The position numbers and the translations under genes are program-made. From Cellvibrio sp. pealriver (GTDB lineage Bacteria > Pseudomonadota > Gammaproteobacteria > Pseudomonadales > Cellvibrionaceae), in contig NZ_KQ236688.1 in assembly GCF_001183545.1 (NCBI RefSeq), forward strand, positions 1,021,149 to 1,085,148: a stretch of DNA of 64,000 nucleotides, read 5' to 3'. The stretch's first letter is position 1. Each line of letters starts with the position of its first letter. This document shows, one piece after another, positions 7,890 to 17,324 of the stretch. The notes beneath the pieces are model-generated. The model was not told the origin of the DNA, did not search any database, and was given only the letters and a program-made list of their open reading frames with translations.

Positions 7890-10800
7890 ATGCAAACTTT
7901 ATTTCATTTTTTCTGTTGTTCACCGCTAAAAAAATCGCATCATCTGCTGCTTTTCATGTTGATTGGATTTTGCTGTTTTGCAAATGCTGCCACTTACAAT
8001 CTCACCAGTGGTTCCTATCCTCCTTGTAATACCAGTTGGAGTGTTTCAGGCACAACTTACACCTGTAATGGTAATGGGCGAGTGACATTAGCATCGGGTG
8101 ATATTCTTACCGCCAATACGACGATTACGATTTCAGCGAACAATGGTTTTTCACTGAACAACAATACTGTTGGCTCCTCCAGTAACCGTATAAACCTGAC
8201 ATCTACCTATGGAAATGTAGATGCTTCTGGCACTAATACCGTGTTTGGCAATATCACTTCTTCGAGCGGCAATGTGACATTAGTTGGCACCGCGCTCACA
8301 GGAACTATTACCACAGGTGGAGCCATTAATTTAACGGGGGGTAGTGTTTCCGGTTTGGTGACCAGTCAAAACCAAACGATTATCACCAATGGTGCTAATC
8401 TCAGCGGGGGAGCAAGAGGTCATTCTGGAATGAATTTTACAGGTGGCACGCTCTCTGGCAATTTTGTTATGACATCTAATAACCCGCTAACAATGTCTGC
8501 AGTAACAATGACCAGCGGCAGTATTTCGGGTTCAAGTAATGCTGTGATTCAAAATGGAAGCCAATTGGGTTCTGCATCATCCCCAATCACGATTACTACA
8601 AATACAGATCCTATTATCATTATTAATTCAACGGTGTACGGTAATTTAACGGCACCAAATTATTCTACAGTGGATCTTACCAATGGCGGCACTGTTTATG
8701 GCACATGCTTGCCTAATTCCACACCAGCGAATGCATGTGGTCCTGCACCGCTCCCACCAACACCTATGAATTGTACTGATGGTACATCAAGCGGAATCAC
8801 AGGATATTATTACAATAACCGCACACTAACAGAACCCTCTACAGGAACGCGTTCCGATGCACCAATCGATTTTAGCTGGGGCGGTGCAGCACCAGGAGCA
8901 AGCGGAATTAATGCGGATAATTTTTCGGTTCGTTGGAACGGATTTATACGTGCAACCCAAACAGGCGCTTATCGTTTTCAAACAGAATCCGATGATGGCG
9001 TGCGTTTGTATATCAATGACACCTTGATTATTGATCGCTGGAATGACCATTCTGCAACTACAGATACCTCCACTGATATCAATCTTGTCGCAGGAAATAC
9101 TTACAAAATCCGTTTGGAATATTATGAAAATGGCGGTGATGCCGTTATTCGTTTGCGTTGGCGCTTACCCGGTTCAGCAACCTATGTTGCTATTCCTGGT
9201 GGCCCTTTACCGACAATGGGGGCAGGGTTATATGAATGTACACCTGCGCCAAAACCGCCGGTAAGTTCTTGCTCAACCAATTTATCAGCAGGCATTACCG
9301 GAAATTATTTCAATAATCAAACGCTGACAAATCCAGTCACTCGCACAAGATTGGATGGCCCAATTAATTTTGATTGGGGAACTGGAGTGCCAGGCCCAGC
9401 CGGAGTTGGCGACAATAATTTTTCAGTGAGATGGGAAGGGTACATACACGTAACCCAATCAGGTGTGCACCGTTTTCAAACCAATTCTGATGATGGTGTA
9501 CGTCTGACAGTGAATGGTGATTTATTAATTGATCAATGGAATGACCATTCTGTTACTACTCATACTTCTGCAGCCGTGAATTTAATTGCGGGCAACAGAT
9601 ACCCCATTAAATTGGAATACTATGAAAACGGTGGTTTTGCAGTTGCACAATTGCGCTGGCAAACACCGGGTAGTGCGTCTTACGTTGCTATTCCTTCGGG
9701 TGTTAATGCATCGCCTATTACTGCACCGGGGTTGTATGAATGTGTGACAACACCTGCTGGGTATTTAATTACTCATAGTGCAACGGGTATTACCTGCGCA
9801 GCAGAATCAGTGACTGTCACTGCACTGAATTCGTCGGGTGTTGCTTACAATCCTCCTGCAGGTACCGTGGTTACAATGAGCACCGCCCCAGCTACCGGTG
9901 TTTGGGTTGGTGGTACCACATTTACTTTCACAGGCAGTGAATCTTCTTTTACAAAATATTTGCGACAAACTACACCTGGCAATTTAACCATTAGGGCTGA
10001 GAGTGCAACGGCTTCAGCCACATCGCCCATTACATTTTTAGATACTGCGCTGAGAATTCAGCACAGTGCATCAGTAATTCCTATTCCCACCCAGATTGCC
10101 GGTGTGGAAGGAAATGTTGGGAATAGTAAAAACGCAATTGCAAAAGTGATTAGTACTAATCCTAAAACAGGCGTGTGTGAAGCTGTAGTCGCGTCAAGAA
10201 CATTGCAAATGGGAATAGGGTTTACTTGTAACAATCCCACAACTTGTGCGGGTGGCCAGTTTTTGGTGAATGGCGCAGTCATCGCTCCAAACAACAATGG
10301 TGCTTCAGTTAATTACAATAATGTGAATGTGACGTTCAATGCCAGCGGCGAAGCGCCAATGACTTTGAATTATTCTGATGTCGGTCAAGTGACATTGCAT
10401 GGCCGTTTAAAAATCGACGCATTAGGGAATAATCCAGAGCTAACCATATTCGCTAGTAGTAGTCCATTTGTTGTGAAGCCGAACAGCTTTGTTGTTGCGG
10501 CAGTACAAAGAACCAATGGTACGCCAAATCCTGGTGGTAGTAACGCCCCTGGAATTGCTGCCCAATTTGTCGCGGCTGGTGAACAATTTAAGGTGTTTGT
10601 TGCGTCGATGAACGGTGCAACACCTGCAGCAGTTACTCCAAATTTTGGAAGAGAGATTACACCTGAAACGCAATTTTTGAAGATAAAAACTCAATCGATA
10701 GTTCATCCAGCAGGTGGAGTACCTACCGAATTAACAGTGAGTGGTTCCATTACGGCAGCCACGCCGCAAGGTGTATTTTCATATGACGATGTACGTTGGA

Positions 10801-11861
10801 ACCAAGTAGGCAGCATTACCATTATTCCTGAGTATGACAATCCAGCAACGACGACTATACCGAATGATCGTGATTATTTAGGTGGAGGTGTTGTTTCTAA
10901 TTTTATTTCTACTGGTACAGTCGGTCGTTTTTATCCAAATCATTTCACTTTAGCTAATTCTACACTTACGAATAGCTGCACTGGATTTTCTTATATGCAG
11001 CAGCCATTGAATTTATCGTATTCAATAGAGGCAAAGGGCGTTGCTGGTAATACATTAACGAATTACATCCCCGCTTACGGCACTATGCCAACGATTAGTT
11101 ACGTCACCGAAAATGCAGATGCCGGAGTGAATTTGTCGCGCTTCTCAGATGGTGCAACGCATACATGGGCTGCCGGAGTATTGCCGGTCAATTCAGCTGC
11201 AGCCACTTTCAGTCGTTCATCGCCAAACCAGACTCCTGATGGTCCATATACTAATCTGCAAGTTGGTCTGCAATTAACAGACTCGTTCGATTCACGCAGT
11301 TTGCAAGGACTGAATATGAATGCATCTACAACAGGTGCATGCAGTGGCGCAGGATGTACAGCTATTAGATTGGGCTCAGCATTGAATATGCGTTACGGAC
11401 GCTTGCGATTAGACGATGCTTTTGGCCCTGAAACTGCGCCACTTCCTGTAAATTTTTCAACAGAATATTGGGGTGGAGGTTTTTTTGTGCCTAATACGGA
11501 TGACAGCAATTGCACAAAAATTTTACGCAGTGCAATCACCTATCCAGCAGGAAGTATCCTGACTCCTGCAAACTTACAGGTTTCGTTAGGCAGTGGAACC
11601 ACAACGGGGTCTTACGCATCTATAACTGCTACTGAAATAGTGTTTTCGAGTGGTAGCGCGCAGCATTCGTTTTCTGCACCCACCGGAAATGCCCAGGGTC
11701 AATTTAATGTTGATGTTGATCTTACAGCATATCCTTGGTTGCGCTTCGATTGGAATCAAGATGGTAATTATTCTGATACCAGCTTGCCAACAGCACGATT
11801 CGGCTTTGGCAGCTACCGCGGCCATGACCGTGTCATTTATTGGCGTGAGCGTTTTAACTAA
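7890..11861 (+). CDS. mshQ: MshQ, giant MSHA-associated secreted protein with two PA14 domains
   Basis: A 1323-residue exported protein, the last gene of the MSHA operon, 3 nt after mshP. A hydrophobic segment (LLLFMLIGFCCFANA, about 16-33) is a likely signal peptide. Residues about 35-280 are a repetitive N/T/S/G-rich region resembling a beta-helix or adhesin. Two PA14 domains follow at about 295-450 and 465-618, each with TGxYxNxxTL, DNFSVRW, YRFQTxSDDGVRL and NDHS..T motifs. The C-terminal half (about 620-1323) matches the MshQ/DUF6701 type of architecture and ends TARFGFGSYRGHDRVIYWRE. PA14 domains often bind carbohydrate, so a tip adhesin role is plausible but unproven. Confidence 0.85.
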   Translation: MQTLFHFFCCSPLKKSHHLLLFMLIGFCCFANAATYNLTSGSYPPCNTSWSVSGTTYTCNGNGRVTLASGDILTANTTITISANNGFSLNNNTVGSSSNRINLTSTYGNVDASGTNTVFGNITSSSGNVTLVGTALTGTITTGGAINLTGGSVSGLVTSQNQTIITNGANLSGGARGHSGMNFTGGTLSGNFVMTSNNPLTMSAVTMTSGSISGSSNAVIQNGSQLGSASSPITITTNTDPIIIINSTVYGNLTAPNYSTVDLTNGGTVYGTCLPNSTPANACGPAPLPPTPMNCTDGTSSGITGYYYNNRTLTEPSTGTRSDAPIDFSWGGAAPGASGINADNFSVRWNGFIRATQTGAYRFQTESDDGVRLYINDTLIIDRWNDHSATTDTSTDINLVAGNTYKIRLEYYENGGDAVIRLRWRLPGSATYVAIPGGPLPTMGAGLYECTPAPKPPVSSCSTNLSAGITGNYFNNQTLTNPVTRTRLDGPINFDWGTGVPGPAGVGDNNFSVRWEGYIHVTQSGVHRFQTNSDDGVRLTVNGDLLIDQWNDHSVTTHTSAAVNLIAGNRYPIKLEYYENGGFAVAQLRWQTPGSASYVAIPSGVNASPITAPGLYECVTTPAGYLITHSATGITCAAESVTVTALNSSGVAYNPPAGTVVTMSTAPATGVWVGGTTFTFTGSESSFTKYLRQTTPGNLTIRAESATASATSPITFLDTALRIQHSASVIPIPTQIAGVEGNVGNSKNAIAKVISTNPKTGVCEAVVASRTLQMGIGFTCNNPTTCAGGQFLVNGAVIAPNNNGASVNYNNVNVTFNASGEAPMTLNYSDVGQVTLHGRLKIDALGNNPELTIFASSSPFVVKPNSFVVAAVQRTNGTPNPGGSNAPGIAAQFVAAGEQFKVFVASMNGATPAAVTPNFGREITPETQFLKIKTQSIVHPAGGVPTELTVSGSITAATPQGVFSYDDVRWNQVGSITIIPEYDNPATTTIPNDRDYLGGGVVSNFISTGTVGRFYPNHFTLANSTLTNSCTGFSYMQQPLNLSYSIEAKGVAGNTLTNYIPAYGTMPTISYVTENADAGVNLSRFSDGATHTWAAGVLPVNSAAATFSRSSPNQTPDGPYTNLQVGLQLTDSFDSRSLQGLNMNASTTGACSGAGCTAIRLGSALNMRYGRLRLDDAFGPETAPLPVNFSTEYWGGGFFVPNTDDSNCTKILRSAITYPAGSILTPANLQVSLGSGTTTGSYASITATEIVFSSGSAQHSFSAPTGNAQGQFNVDVDLTAYPWLRFDWNQDGNYSDTSLPTARFGFGSYRGHDRVIYWRERFN

Positions 11862-11891
11862 ACACTTTTTGTGTAACCAAAAGATAATTTT

Positions 11892-12302
11892 ATGGAAATG
11901 ACCATTACCACTCCCAGTTTATTGTTTCCGGCAATTTCACTATTGATGCTGGCCTACACCAATCGTTTTGTCACATTGGCAAATGTGATTCGCCAGTTAA
12001 GTAATTTAGAGAATGCCCCCAGTCGTGACATTGTTATCCGTCAGATTGAAAATTTGCGTACACGCATGACAGTGATACGGCTCATGCAGGCATTTGGGGT
12101 TTTATCATTTGTATTTTGTACACTGTCGATGTTTTCGTTATTGCTGGGTTTTTATGTGGCAGGTATGTATTTGTTTGCGGCGAGTTTGTTGTTGCTGGTT
12201 TTATCACTGCTGTTTTCATTTTATGAAGTCAATATTTCAACAACAGCCATTAATATTGAGTTGGAAAAATTTGATGAGGAATTGAAAAAGCGTAAACCTT
12301 GA
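11892..12302 (+). CDS. DUF2721 family membrane protein
   Basis: A 136-residue membrane protein of unknown function. The N-terminus SLLFPAISLLMLAYTNRFVTLANVIRQL is characteristic of DUF2721. Three hydrophobic helices are visible (about 8-25, 65-90 and 93-118), with a charged cytoplasmic linker (SRDIVIRQIENLRTRM) and a basic tail. It starts 30 nt after mshQ and could be read through from the MSHA operon, but it is not a known pilus gene. A strong hairpin terminator follows. Confidence 0.75.
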   Translation: MEMTITTPSLLFPAISLLMLAYTNRFVTLANVIRQLSNLENAPSRDIVIRQIENLRTRMTVIRLMQAFGVLSFVFCTLSMFSLLLGFYVAGMYLFAASLLLLVLSLLFSFYEVNISTTAINIELEKFDEELKKRKP

Positions 12303-12343
12303 TCGACCAGTAAAGGTTTGCTGATATAAAAGAGTATTAAACG

Positions 12344-12370
12344 AAAAGAGCCACCTAAGTGGCTCTTTTT
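12344..12370. terminator. Bidirectional rho-independent terminator
   Basis: An 11-bp stem AAAAGAGCCAC / GTGGCTCTTTT with a 4-nt loop is flanked by an A run and a T run. It lies between the convergent DUF2721 and GcvR-like genes and can serve both strands. Confidence 0.9.
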
Positions 12371-12384
12371 GTTTGAACGGTAGG

Positions 12385-12918
12385 TTAATTACTACGTTCT
12401 GTTGATGACTCCAGCCGAATATCCACGGCCAGTTCATCAGCAATTATGTCCAAGTGATCATAGAGCTCGTTCATATCAACCGATTTGGGCACTTCGATAA
12501 TCCCTGTTGCTTCAAAAAGTGGCTCACCTGACCAAGGCATACTGGAGCACGCCGTTTCCAGCTCGCCCATGTTAATATGACGGGCAGCAAAGGCTTGGGC
12601 GATTTCCCGTACAATGCCTGGCCGGTCATTGCCTACCACACTAAAACTAAACTCACGGCATTCTGGTTTGTTTATAGTGGTGGCAGTATCCACAACGATC
12701 TTAAAGCCCAGCGTGGTGAGGTTAGACAGGGCATTGCGCAGTTCCTGTTGATGTTCATCAGCTACGGCTACCTGAAGGATTCCAGCAAATTTACCTGCAA
12801 GTTGCGCCATGCGGCTTTCCAACCAGTTGCCATGGTGTGTGCTGATTGTTTGTGCAAGTTGTTCTACGACACCCGGACGGTCGTCACAGAGGACAGTTAA
12901 AACCAATTGTGTATTCAC
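12385..12918 (-). CDS. gcvR: GcvR-like tandem ACT-domain regulator
   Basis: A 177-residue protein made of two ACT domains: about 4-80 (LVLTVLCDDRPGVVEQLAQTIS) and about 90-170 (FSFSVVGNDRPGIVREIAQAFA). Both keep the DRPG turn that binds amino acids. GcvR proteins are glycine-responsive partners that repress the glycine cleavage operon through GcvA. No gcvA or gcv genes are visible here, so the regulatory target is inferred from family only. The gene stands alone, divergent from yheU, with a terminator shortly downstream. Confidence 0.75.
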   Translation of the reverse strand: MNTQLVLTVLCDDRPGVVEQLAQTISTHHGNWLESRMAQLAGKFAGILQVAVADEHQQELRNALSNLTTLGFKIVVDTATTINKPECREFSFSVVGNDRPGIVREIAQAFAARHINMGELETACSSMPWSGEPLFEATGIIEVPKSVDMNELYDHLDIIADELAVDIRLESSTERSN

Positions 12919-13057
12919 GGCAGATCCTTATTGTAAGAAACGGTATTAAATACCTGTTAATAGCGAAGGTTGATGGGATAAAGATACTCCGCTTGCAACA
13001 CTACGACAAGCGAAGCTGATGTGCTTTTTAACCTTAGTGAAACCAGTGAGAATTTTC

Positions 13058-13297
13058 ATGATTGTTCCCTATGATCAAATATCAGAGGACGCATTGCAGG
13101 GATTGATTGAAGAGTTTATTACTCGTGATGGAACTGATTATGGCTTTGAAGAAGTGCCGCTCAGCATCAAAGTTGAGCAAGTCAAACTATTATTAAAGCG
13201 CCGCGAAGTGGTTGTTGTATTTGATCCTGCTTATGAATCGGTGACTTTATTGCCCAGACGCGATGCGGAATTGCTGGAGCAGGGCGCATCAAGCTAA
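13058..13297 (+). CDS. yheU: YheU family (UPF0270) small protein
   Basis: A 79-residue protein matching YheU: MIVPYDQISEDALQGLIEEF, then TRDGTDYG and a lysine-rich helix (VEQVKLLLKRREVVVVFD), ending with ...TLLPRRDAELL. ATG at 13058 is preferred over the in-frame ATG at 13019 because family members begin at M-I/L-V/I-P. The function of the family is unknown. It is followed after 42 nt by rlmM. Confidence 0.85.
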   Translation: MIVPYDQISEDALQGLIEEFITRDGTDYGFEEVPLSIKVEQVKLLLKRREVVVVFDPAYESVTLLPRRDAELLEQGASS

Positions 13298-13339
13298 CTT
13301 CTTACTACATTCAATATTTATTCGATTAAAGAGAACATC

Positions 13340-14404
13340 GTGAATCATTTATTTTTACATTGCCGCGCGGGTTTTGAAAAAGAATGCGCTGCTGAAATTA
13401 CCGATTTAGCCGGTGAACTTGGTATCTATGGTTACAGTAAAACCAAAGATAACAGTGCCTATGTTGTCTTTATCACGCAAATACCCAATGGCGCTGAAGT
13501 GTTGACCAAACAACTGCGGTTTACGCAACTGATTTTCGCGCGCCAATGGTTTGCAAGCGATGGTTTGGTTGATGATTTGCCTGTTGCTGACCGTGTAACT
13601 CCTTTACTTGCTGCGACAGAAAAGTTACCGCGCACACGTGAGCTGGTTATTGAAACTGTTGATACCAATGAAGGTAAAGAGTTATCAGGATTAGGTAAAA
13701 AATTTACTGCGCCCTTTGAAAAAGCATTGAAGGCAAATAAATTATTTCAACCGAGTAGCCAGTTGCGGTTACATCTGGTTTTTATTTCAGGAACTCAGGC
13801 TTACTTGGGGGTTAGTCCAATACAAAACTCATCGCCATGGCCAATGGGGATCGCACGCTTGCGTTTGCCAAAAGAAGCACCGAGCCGGGCGACTTTGAAG
13901 TTGGAAGAGGCATGGCATCATTTTATCCCTGCAGCTGATTGGGATATACGTTTGGCATCAGGCATGCGTGCAGTAGATTTAGGCGCAGCACCTGGCGGTT
14001 GGACATGGCAATTGGTTCAGCGCGGTATGTATGTAGAGGCTGTTGATAATGGCCCGATGGATAAAAATTTACTGGAGACAGGCCAGGTACTGCATATTCT
14101 TACCGATGGTTTTTTGTATGAGTCAAAAAAACCTGTGCATTGGTTGGTATGCGATATTGTTGATAAACCCGCGCGCGTGACCAGTATGGTCATTCGTTGG
14201 TTTACCAAAAAATATTGCCGTGAAGCCATTTTTAATTTGAAATTACCAATGAAACAGCGCTACCTCGAAGTTAAGAAATGCGAAGAGCGCATACGTGCAG
14301 AATTGGAAAAAGCAGGGTTTGGAGTTGAAATTCAATTCAAGCAACTCTTCCACGACCGTGAGGAAGTCACGGGGCATTTGCGTGTTTTTCAAAACGGGAA
14401 CTAA
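13340..14404 (+). CDS. rlmM: 23S rRNA 2'-O-methyltransferase RlmM (C2498)
   Basis: A 354-residue enzyme that methylates the 2'-OH of C2498 in 23S rRNA using SAM, before 50S assembly. The N-terminus MNHLFLHCRAGFEKECAAEI is the THUMP-like part. The Rossmann methyltransferase motif GMRAVDLGAAPGGWTWQLV lies at about 211-229, followed by the acidic residue in VEAVDNGPMD and the catalytic region NLKLPMKQRY. The start codon is GTG with only a weak AGAG upstream. The length fits the family, and a terminator follows directly. Confidence 0.93.
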   Translation: MNHLFLHCRAGFEKECAAEITDLAGELGIYGYSKTKDNSAYVVFITQIPNGAEVLTKQLRFTQLIFARQWFASDGLVDDLPVADRVTPLLAATEKLPRTRELVIETVDTNEGKELSGLGKKFTAPFEKALKANKLFQPSSQLRLHLVFISGTQAYLGVSPIQNSSPWPMGIARLRLPKEAPSRATLKLEEAWHHFIPAADWDIRLASGMRAVDLGAAPGGWTWQLVQRGMYVEAVDNGPMDKNLLETGQVLHILTDGFLYESKKPVHWLVCDIVDKPARVTSMVIRWFTKKYCREAIFNLKLPMKQRYLEVKKCEERIRAELEKAGFGVEIQFKQLFHDREEVTGHLRVFQNGN

Positions 14405-14413
14405 TTTTTTGAG

Positions 14414-14449
14414 ACGATAAAACCGCCTAGTGATAAGCGGTTTTATCGT
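14414..14449. terminator. Bidirectional terminator between rlmM and the convergent gene
   Basis: A perfect 13-bp stem ACGATAAAACCGC / GCGGTTTTATCGT with a 10-nt loop. The last codons of the gene on the minus strand lie inside this stem. Confidence 0.85.
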
Positions 14450-14828
14450 TATGGTCACTCGCGCTGTGTTGCAATACCCATTCGGTGAGTTGCACCCAAT
14501 CTTCAATCAGCGTGCGCATCAGTGCCATATGATTCGGCGGCAAATCATTTTGACGTAATGCCGCTTCGCCAATATCGGTTAATGCAGACACTATTTTTCC
14601 AATTGTGTGTGCTTTGAGTGATGCCAATACATCAGTGTTGAGTAGCATTTCGCCTGTATAGGCTGATTGCAGTTCTTCATAAGAAACCGCTGTAGTGTTG
14701 TCGATAGTTTGTTTTATTGCATGCGCCAGTAGAGGATGGTTATTTCGAAGCAGGCGAAAGCTGAGCTCCAATGCTTGGCGACTAAAAAAATCAGAAGGCA
14801 TATAATCGCTTATCGGTATCCGAGACAT
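14427..14828 (-). CDS. Unrecognised small alpha-helical protein
   Basis: A 133-residue protein that I do not recognise. It begins MSRIPISDYMPSDFFSRQAL and is predicted mostly helical (ALELSFRLLRNNHPLLAHAIKQTI, then LASLKAHTIGKIVSALTDIGEAALRQ), without a signal peptide or membrane helix. The ATG at 14828 is chosen over the longer in-frame start at 14894 because GAGGAA lies about 8 nt upstream. It ends inside the shared terminator hairpin. It is divergent from tusA, with about 110 nt between them. Confidence 0.6.
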   Translation of the reverse strand: MSRIPISDYMPSDFFSRQALELSFRLLRNNHPLLAHAIKQTIDNTTAVSYEELQSAYTGEMLLNTDVLASLKAHTIGKIVSALTDIGEAALRQNDLPPNHMALMRTLIEDWVQLTEWVLQHSASDHNDKTAYH

Positions 14829-14896
14829 CAACGGGATTCCTCGGGAGGTTAAATCTTCTCCAGGATGTTTTTTCCATTGAGCTAAGAATAGCAATC

Positions 14897-14925
14897 TTGT
14901 AGCTATTTGCTGAAAAGTTTATAGA
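14897..14925 (+). promoter_or_regulatory. Candidate sigma-70 promoter of tusA
   Basis: TTGTAG (14897-14902) and TATAGA (14920-14925) are separated by 17 nt and end 12 nt before the tusA ATG. The short distance implies a leader of only a few bases, so a second promoter may exist. Confidence 0.35.
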
Positions 14926-14937
14926 CGATTTAAAACT

Positions 14938-15171
14938 ATGAATGAAAGAATTGATAAAAGTTTGGATGCATCCGGTTTAATGTGTCCAGAGCCTGTGATG
15001 ATGCTGCATAAAATTATGCGTGAAGCAAGTGCGGGAAATTTGATCGAAGTGATTGCAACTGATCCATCGACATTAAGGGATATCCCTAAATTTTGTTTAT
15101 TTCTTGGTCACGAATTGGTGAGCCAGAAAGAACAGGGCGATCAGTATTTTTTTTATATCAGGAAAAACTAG
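14938..15171 (+). CDS. tusA: Sulfur carrier protein TusA
   Basis: A 77-residue cytoplasmic sulfur-transfer protein. The active cysteine is Cys16 in the CPEP motif ([17 protein letters not shown]). The core ends [20 protein letters not shown]. In the family, Cys accepts persulfide from IscS and passes it through TusBCD/TusE to MnmA for tRNA 2-thiouridine synthesis. mnmA is also in this window (36257-37372). TusA can also feed other sulfur pathways. Its own terminator follows. Confidence 0.9.
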   Translation: MNERIDKSLDASGLMCPEPVMMLHKIMREASAGNLIEVIATDPSTLRDIPKFCLFLGHELVSQKEQGDQYFFYIRKN

Positions 15172-15210
15172 GGTTTTATTTTTTTGAAGCTTTTAGTTAT
15201 ACAGCTGATT

Positions 15211-15243
15211 AAAAATAACGCCGCAATAGCGGCGTTATTTTTT
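15211..15243 (+). terminator. Terminator after tusA
   Basis: A 12-bp stem AAATAACGCCGC / GCGGCGTTATTT with an AATA loop, A- and T-flanked. It can also serve the convergent gene at 15263-15964. Confidence 0.9.
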
Positions 15244-15262
15244 GTCCAAACACGTATAGAGC

Positions 15263-15964
15263 TTATTGAATACCATCCACCAGCATTGATATCGCAGCCA
15301 TAGCTTCAGGATCTTCGGCTTTGATTTTGTTGGCAATTTGATGCTGAAAGAAATACCGGAAGTTTTCGTTCGCTTGCGCTTCATACAAGGAGTCGTCACC
15401 AGGCAATACTGGCGTGCTGACCACTTTGGCGGGGTCGCTAATCATCGCGTAGACACTGCCATCAAAATGCAGGCTCCAACTAACCACTTCTACCAGTGAC
15501 AGGCGTTTGCTGTCAGGTATGGCCAATACGGCATGGGTGCCGATGGTATCAGGCAACTCCTGAATTACATCATCGCCGCTGTCGCATTGCACTTCGTAAT
15601 ATTCCGCCGCTGTTTCAAGTTCGATAACCTTGTGCATTGGCGCTTCAAAAAAGAGCTCATCGATGCCCGGGTCGTAATAACCTTCCCAGTGCCCATTGAG
15701 AGGGTCACACAAATCGGGGCAGGGAACTATATCGTTCAGCCAGGGCACCAAGCCGACGACATCGCCGTTAGCGCGAAGACCCCAGCAGAGAATCTTGAGG
15801 CTGTAGAGTTTGTCGGAGCTGGTATCGTTGGAGTAGAGCATTTCCAGCCCGTCCAATTCTGGAGCCAGGCGAATAAAGCGCTCATCGTGAAGGGCCGAAT
15901 AGGTTTTCCTGGTGAAGAGATCAACCACATTATCCATGTTGTGGCCAGTATCCGAGATCTTCAT
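15263..15964 (-). CDS. Unrecognised acidic cytoplasmic protein
   Basis: A 233-residue protein with no family I recognise. It is acidic and soluble, without signal or membrane helices. The stretch DNVVDLFTRKTYSAL near the N-terminus resembles short N-termini seen in pseudomonad hypotheticals. It contains CWGLRANGDVVGLVPWLNDIVPCPD, a GYYDPGIDELFFEAP segment, and a C-terminal helical part. The first ATG at 15964 is used; another at residue 10 (MDNVV) is possible. It is flanked by terminators and transcribed alone, divergent from pdxB. Confidence 0.6.
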   Translation of the reverse strand: MKISDTGHNMDNVVDLFTRKTYSALHDERFIRLAPELDGLEMLYSNDTSSDKLYSLKILCWGLRANGDVVGLVPWLNDIVPCPDLCDPLNGHWEGYYDPGIDELFFEAPMHKVIELETAAEYYEVQCDSGDDVIQELPDTIGTHAVLAIPDSKRLSLVEVVSWSLHFDGSVYAMISDPAKVVSTPVLPGDDSLYEAQANENFRYFFQHQIANKIKAEDPEAMAAISMLVDGIQ

Positions 15965-16178
15965 AATACCACCCCCTTTATTTGAGGTAGATCCCGCAGG
16001 AGCATAAGTTCCAGCGGGCTCCGACTGATGGTTTTAACGTCACCATCACTATATAAAGTATATGCTAATTCCAAAAAGCACAACTGCTATGGTTGATTTT
16101 TATTCCGCATGCACATTGAGTGCTTAATTTTACGGCAAATAGAACATATACAATCCTTAGCGCACAAGAGAGTCTTAT

Positions 16179-17324
16179 ATGAAGATAGTTGCGGATGAAA
16201 ACATCCCACTGGTAGAGGCATTTTTTAGTCGATTGGGCGAGGTTGTGCGCATTCCTGGTCGGGCGATGACGGCTGAAGATGTCCAGGATGCAGATGCCTT
16301 GATTGTTCGTTCAGTGACCAAAGTGAACCCGGCTCTATTGGATGGTAGTAACGTGAAGTTTGTCGGTACCTGTACTATCGGTGTCGATCACCTTGATCAG
16401 CATTATCTGGATTCAAAGTCCATCCGCTGGGCGAGCGCGCCGGGTTGCAATGCGAATTCGGTAGTCGAGTATGTCTATGCAGCGCTCTGTCATCTAAACA
16501 TTAACTGGCTGCCGGTGAAATTCGGGATTATCGGTTGCGGTAACGTTGGGGGCTTGTTGTACAAGCGTCTCAAAGCACAGGGGGTCGATGTCCGCTGCTA
16601 TGACCCTAATTTGACGTCGGCACAAAATCCTGACCTCACCTCGTTGGACGATGTATTGGCATGTGATGTCATCAGTATGCATACACCGCTGGTTACGACA
16701 GGCGATCATCCCAGTTTTCATTTGATTAGCCACCGTGAACTACACCAATTGAAAAAAGGTGCTGTGCTAATTAACTGTGGGCGCGGTGCCGTTATCGATA
16801 ACCAAGCCTTGCTTGAGGTGCTGCAGTCGCGCACTGATTTACGTGTGGTGTTGGATGTGTGGGAGCCTGAGCCTGATATTTCATTAGAACTGTTGGATAA
16901 AGTATTGCTCGGTAGCCCACATATCGCCGGCTACAGTTACGATGGAAAACTCAACGGTACGGAGATGATTTATCAATCGTTCTGTCAGCATATGAATATT
17001 GCTCCACAGGCATCGCTCACAGAGTTGGTGCCGTCTCTTGAAAACAATCAATTGCGAATCGATGAAAAAAAATCAGCGGGCGATATTTTTGAAATTGCAA
17101 AACAATTAATCCGTCAGGTATACGATATCGAAGCTGATGATGCGCGCTTGCGCGATATTGCAAGGGATGCGATGGCAGGCCGAATTCATTTTGGTGAAGG
17201 CTTTGATGGGCTACGAAAATTTTATCCAAAGCGCCGCGAGTTCCATAATTATCAGGTGCATCTGGAATCGGTAACGCAAGCCGATAAGCAATGGCTGCAA
17301 GTATTGGGTTTTTGCTGTGTTTAA
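16179..17324 (+). CDS. pdxB: Erythronate-4-phosphate dehydrogenase PdxB
   Basis: A 381-residue D-2-hydroxyacid dehydrogenase that oxidises 4-phosphoerythronate with NAD in the DXP-dependent pathway to pyridoxal phosphate. The N-terminus KIVADENIPLVEAFF is typical. The NAD motif GIIGCGNVGG lies near residues 116-125. The catalytic Arg is in NCGRGAVID, the Glu in DVWEPEPD and the His in GSPHIAGYSYDGK. The C-terminal PdxB dimerisation part (GLRKFYPKRREF) is present. The gene overlaps the next one by 8 nt. Confidence 0.93.
   Translation: MKIVADENIPLVEAFFSRLGEVVRIPGRAMTAEDVQDADALIVRSVTKVNPALLDGSNVKFVGTCTIGVDHLDQHYLDSKSIRWASAPGCNANSVVEYVYAALCHLNINWLPVKFGIIGCGNVGGLLYKRLKAQGVDVRCYDPNLTSAQNPDLTSLDDVLACDVISMHTPLVTTGDHPSFHLISHRELHQLKKGAVLINCGRGAVIDNQALLEVLQSRTDLRVVLDVWEPEPDISLELLDKVLLGSPHIAGYSYDGKLNGTEMIYQSFCQHMNIAPQASLTELVPSLENNQLRIDEKKSAGDIFEIAKQLIRQVYDIEADDARLRDIARDAMAGRIHFGEGFDGLRKFYPKRREFHNYQVHLESVTQADKQWLQVLGFCCV

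Noticed and set aside
15533..15985. 150-residue open frame on the plus strand
   Set aside because: It is antisense to the 233-residue gene at 15263-15964, which has the better start and is bounded by the hairpin after tusA. Both are unrecognised, but the plus-strand frame lacks a ribosome site and a family match.
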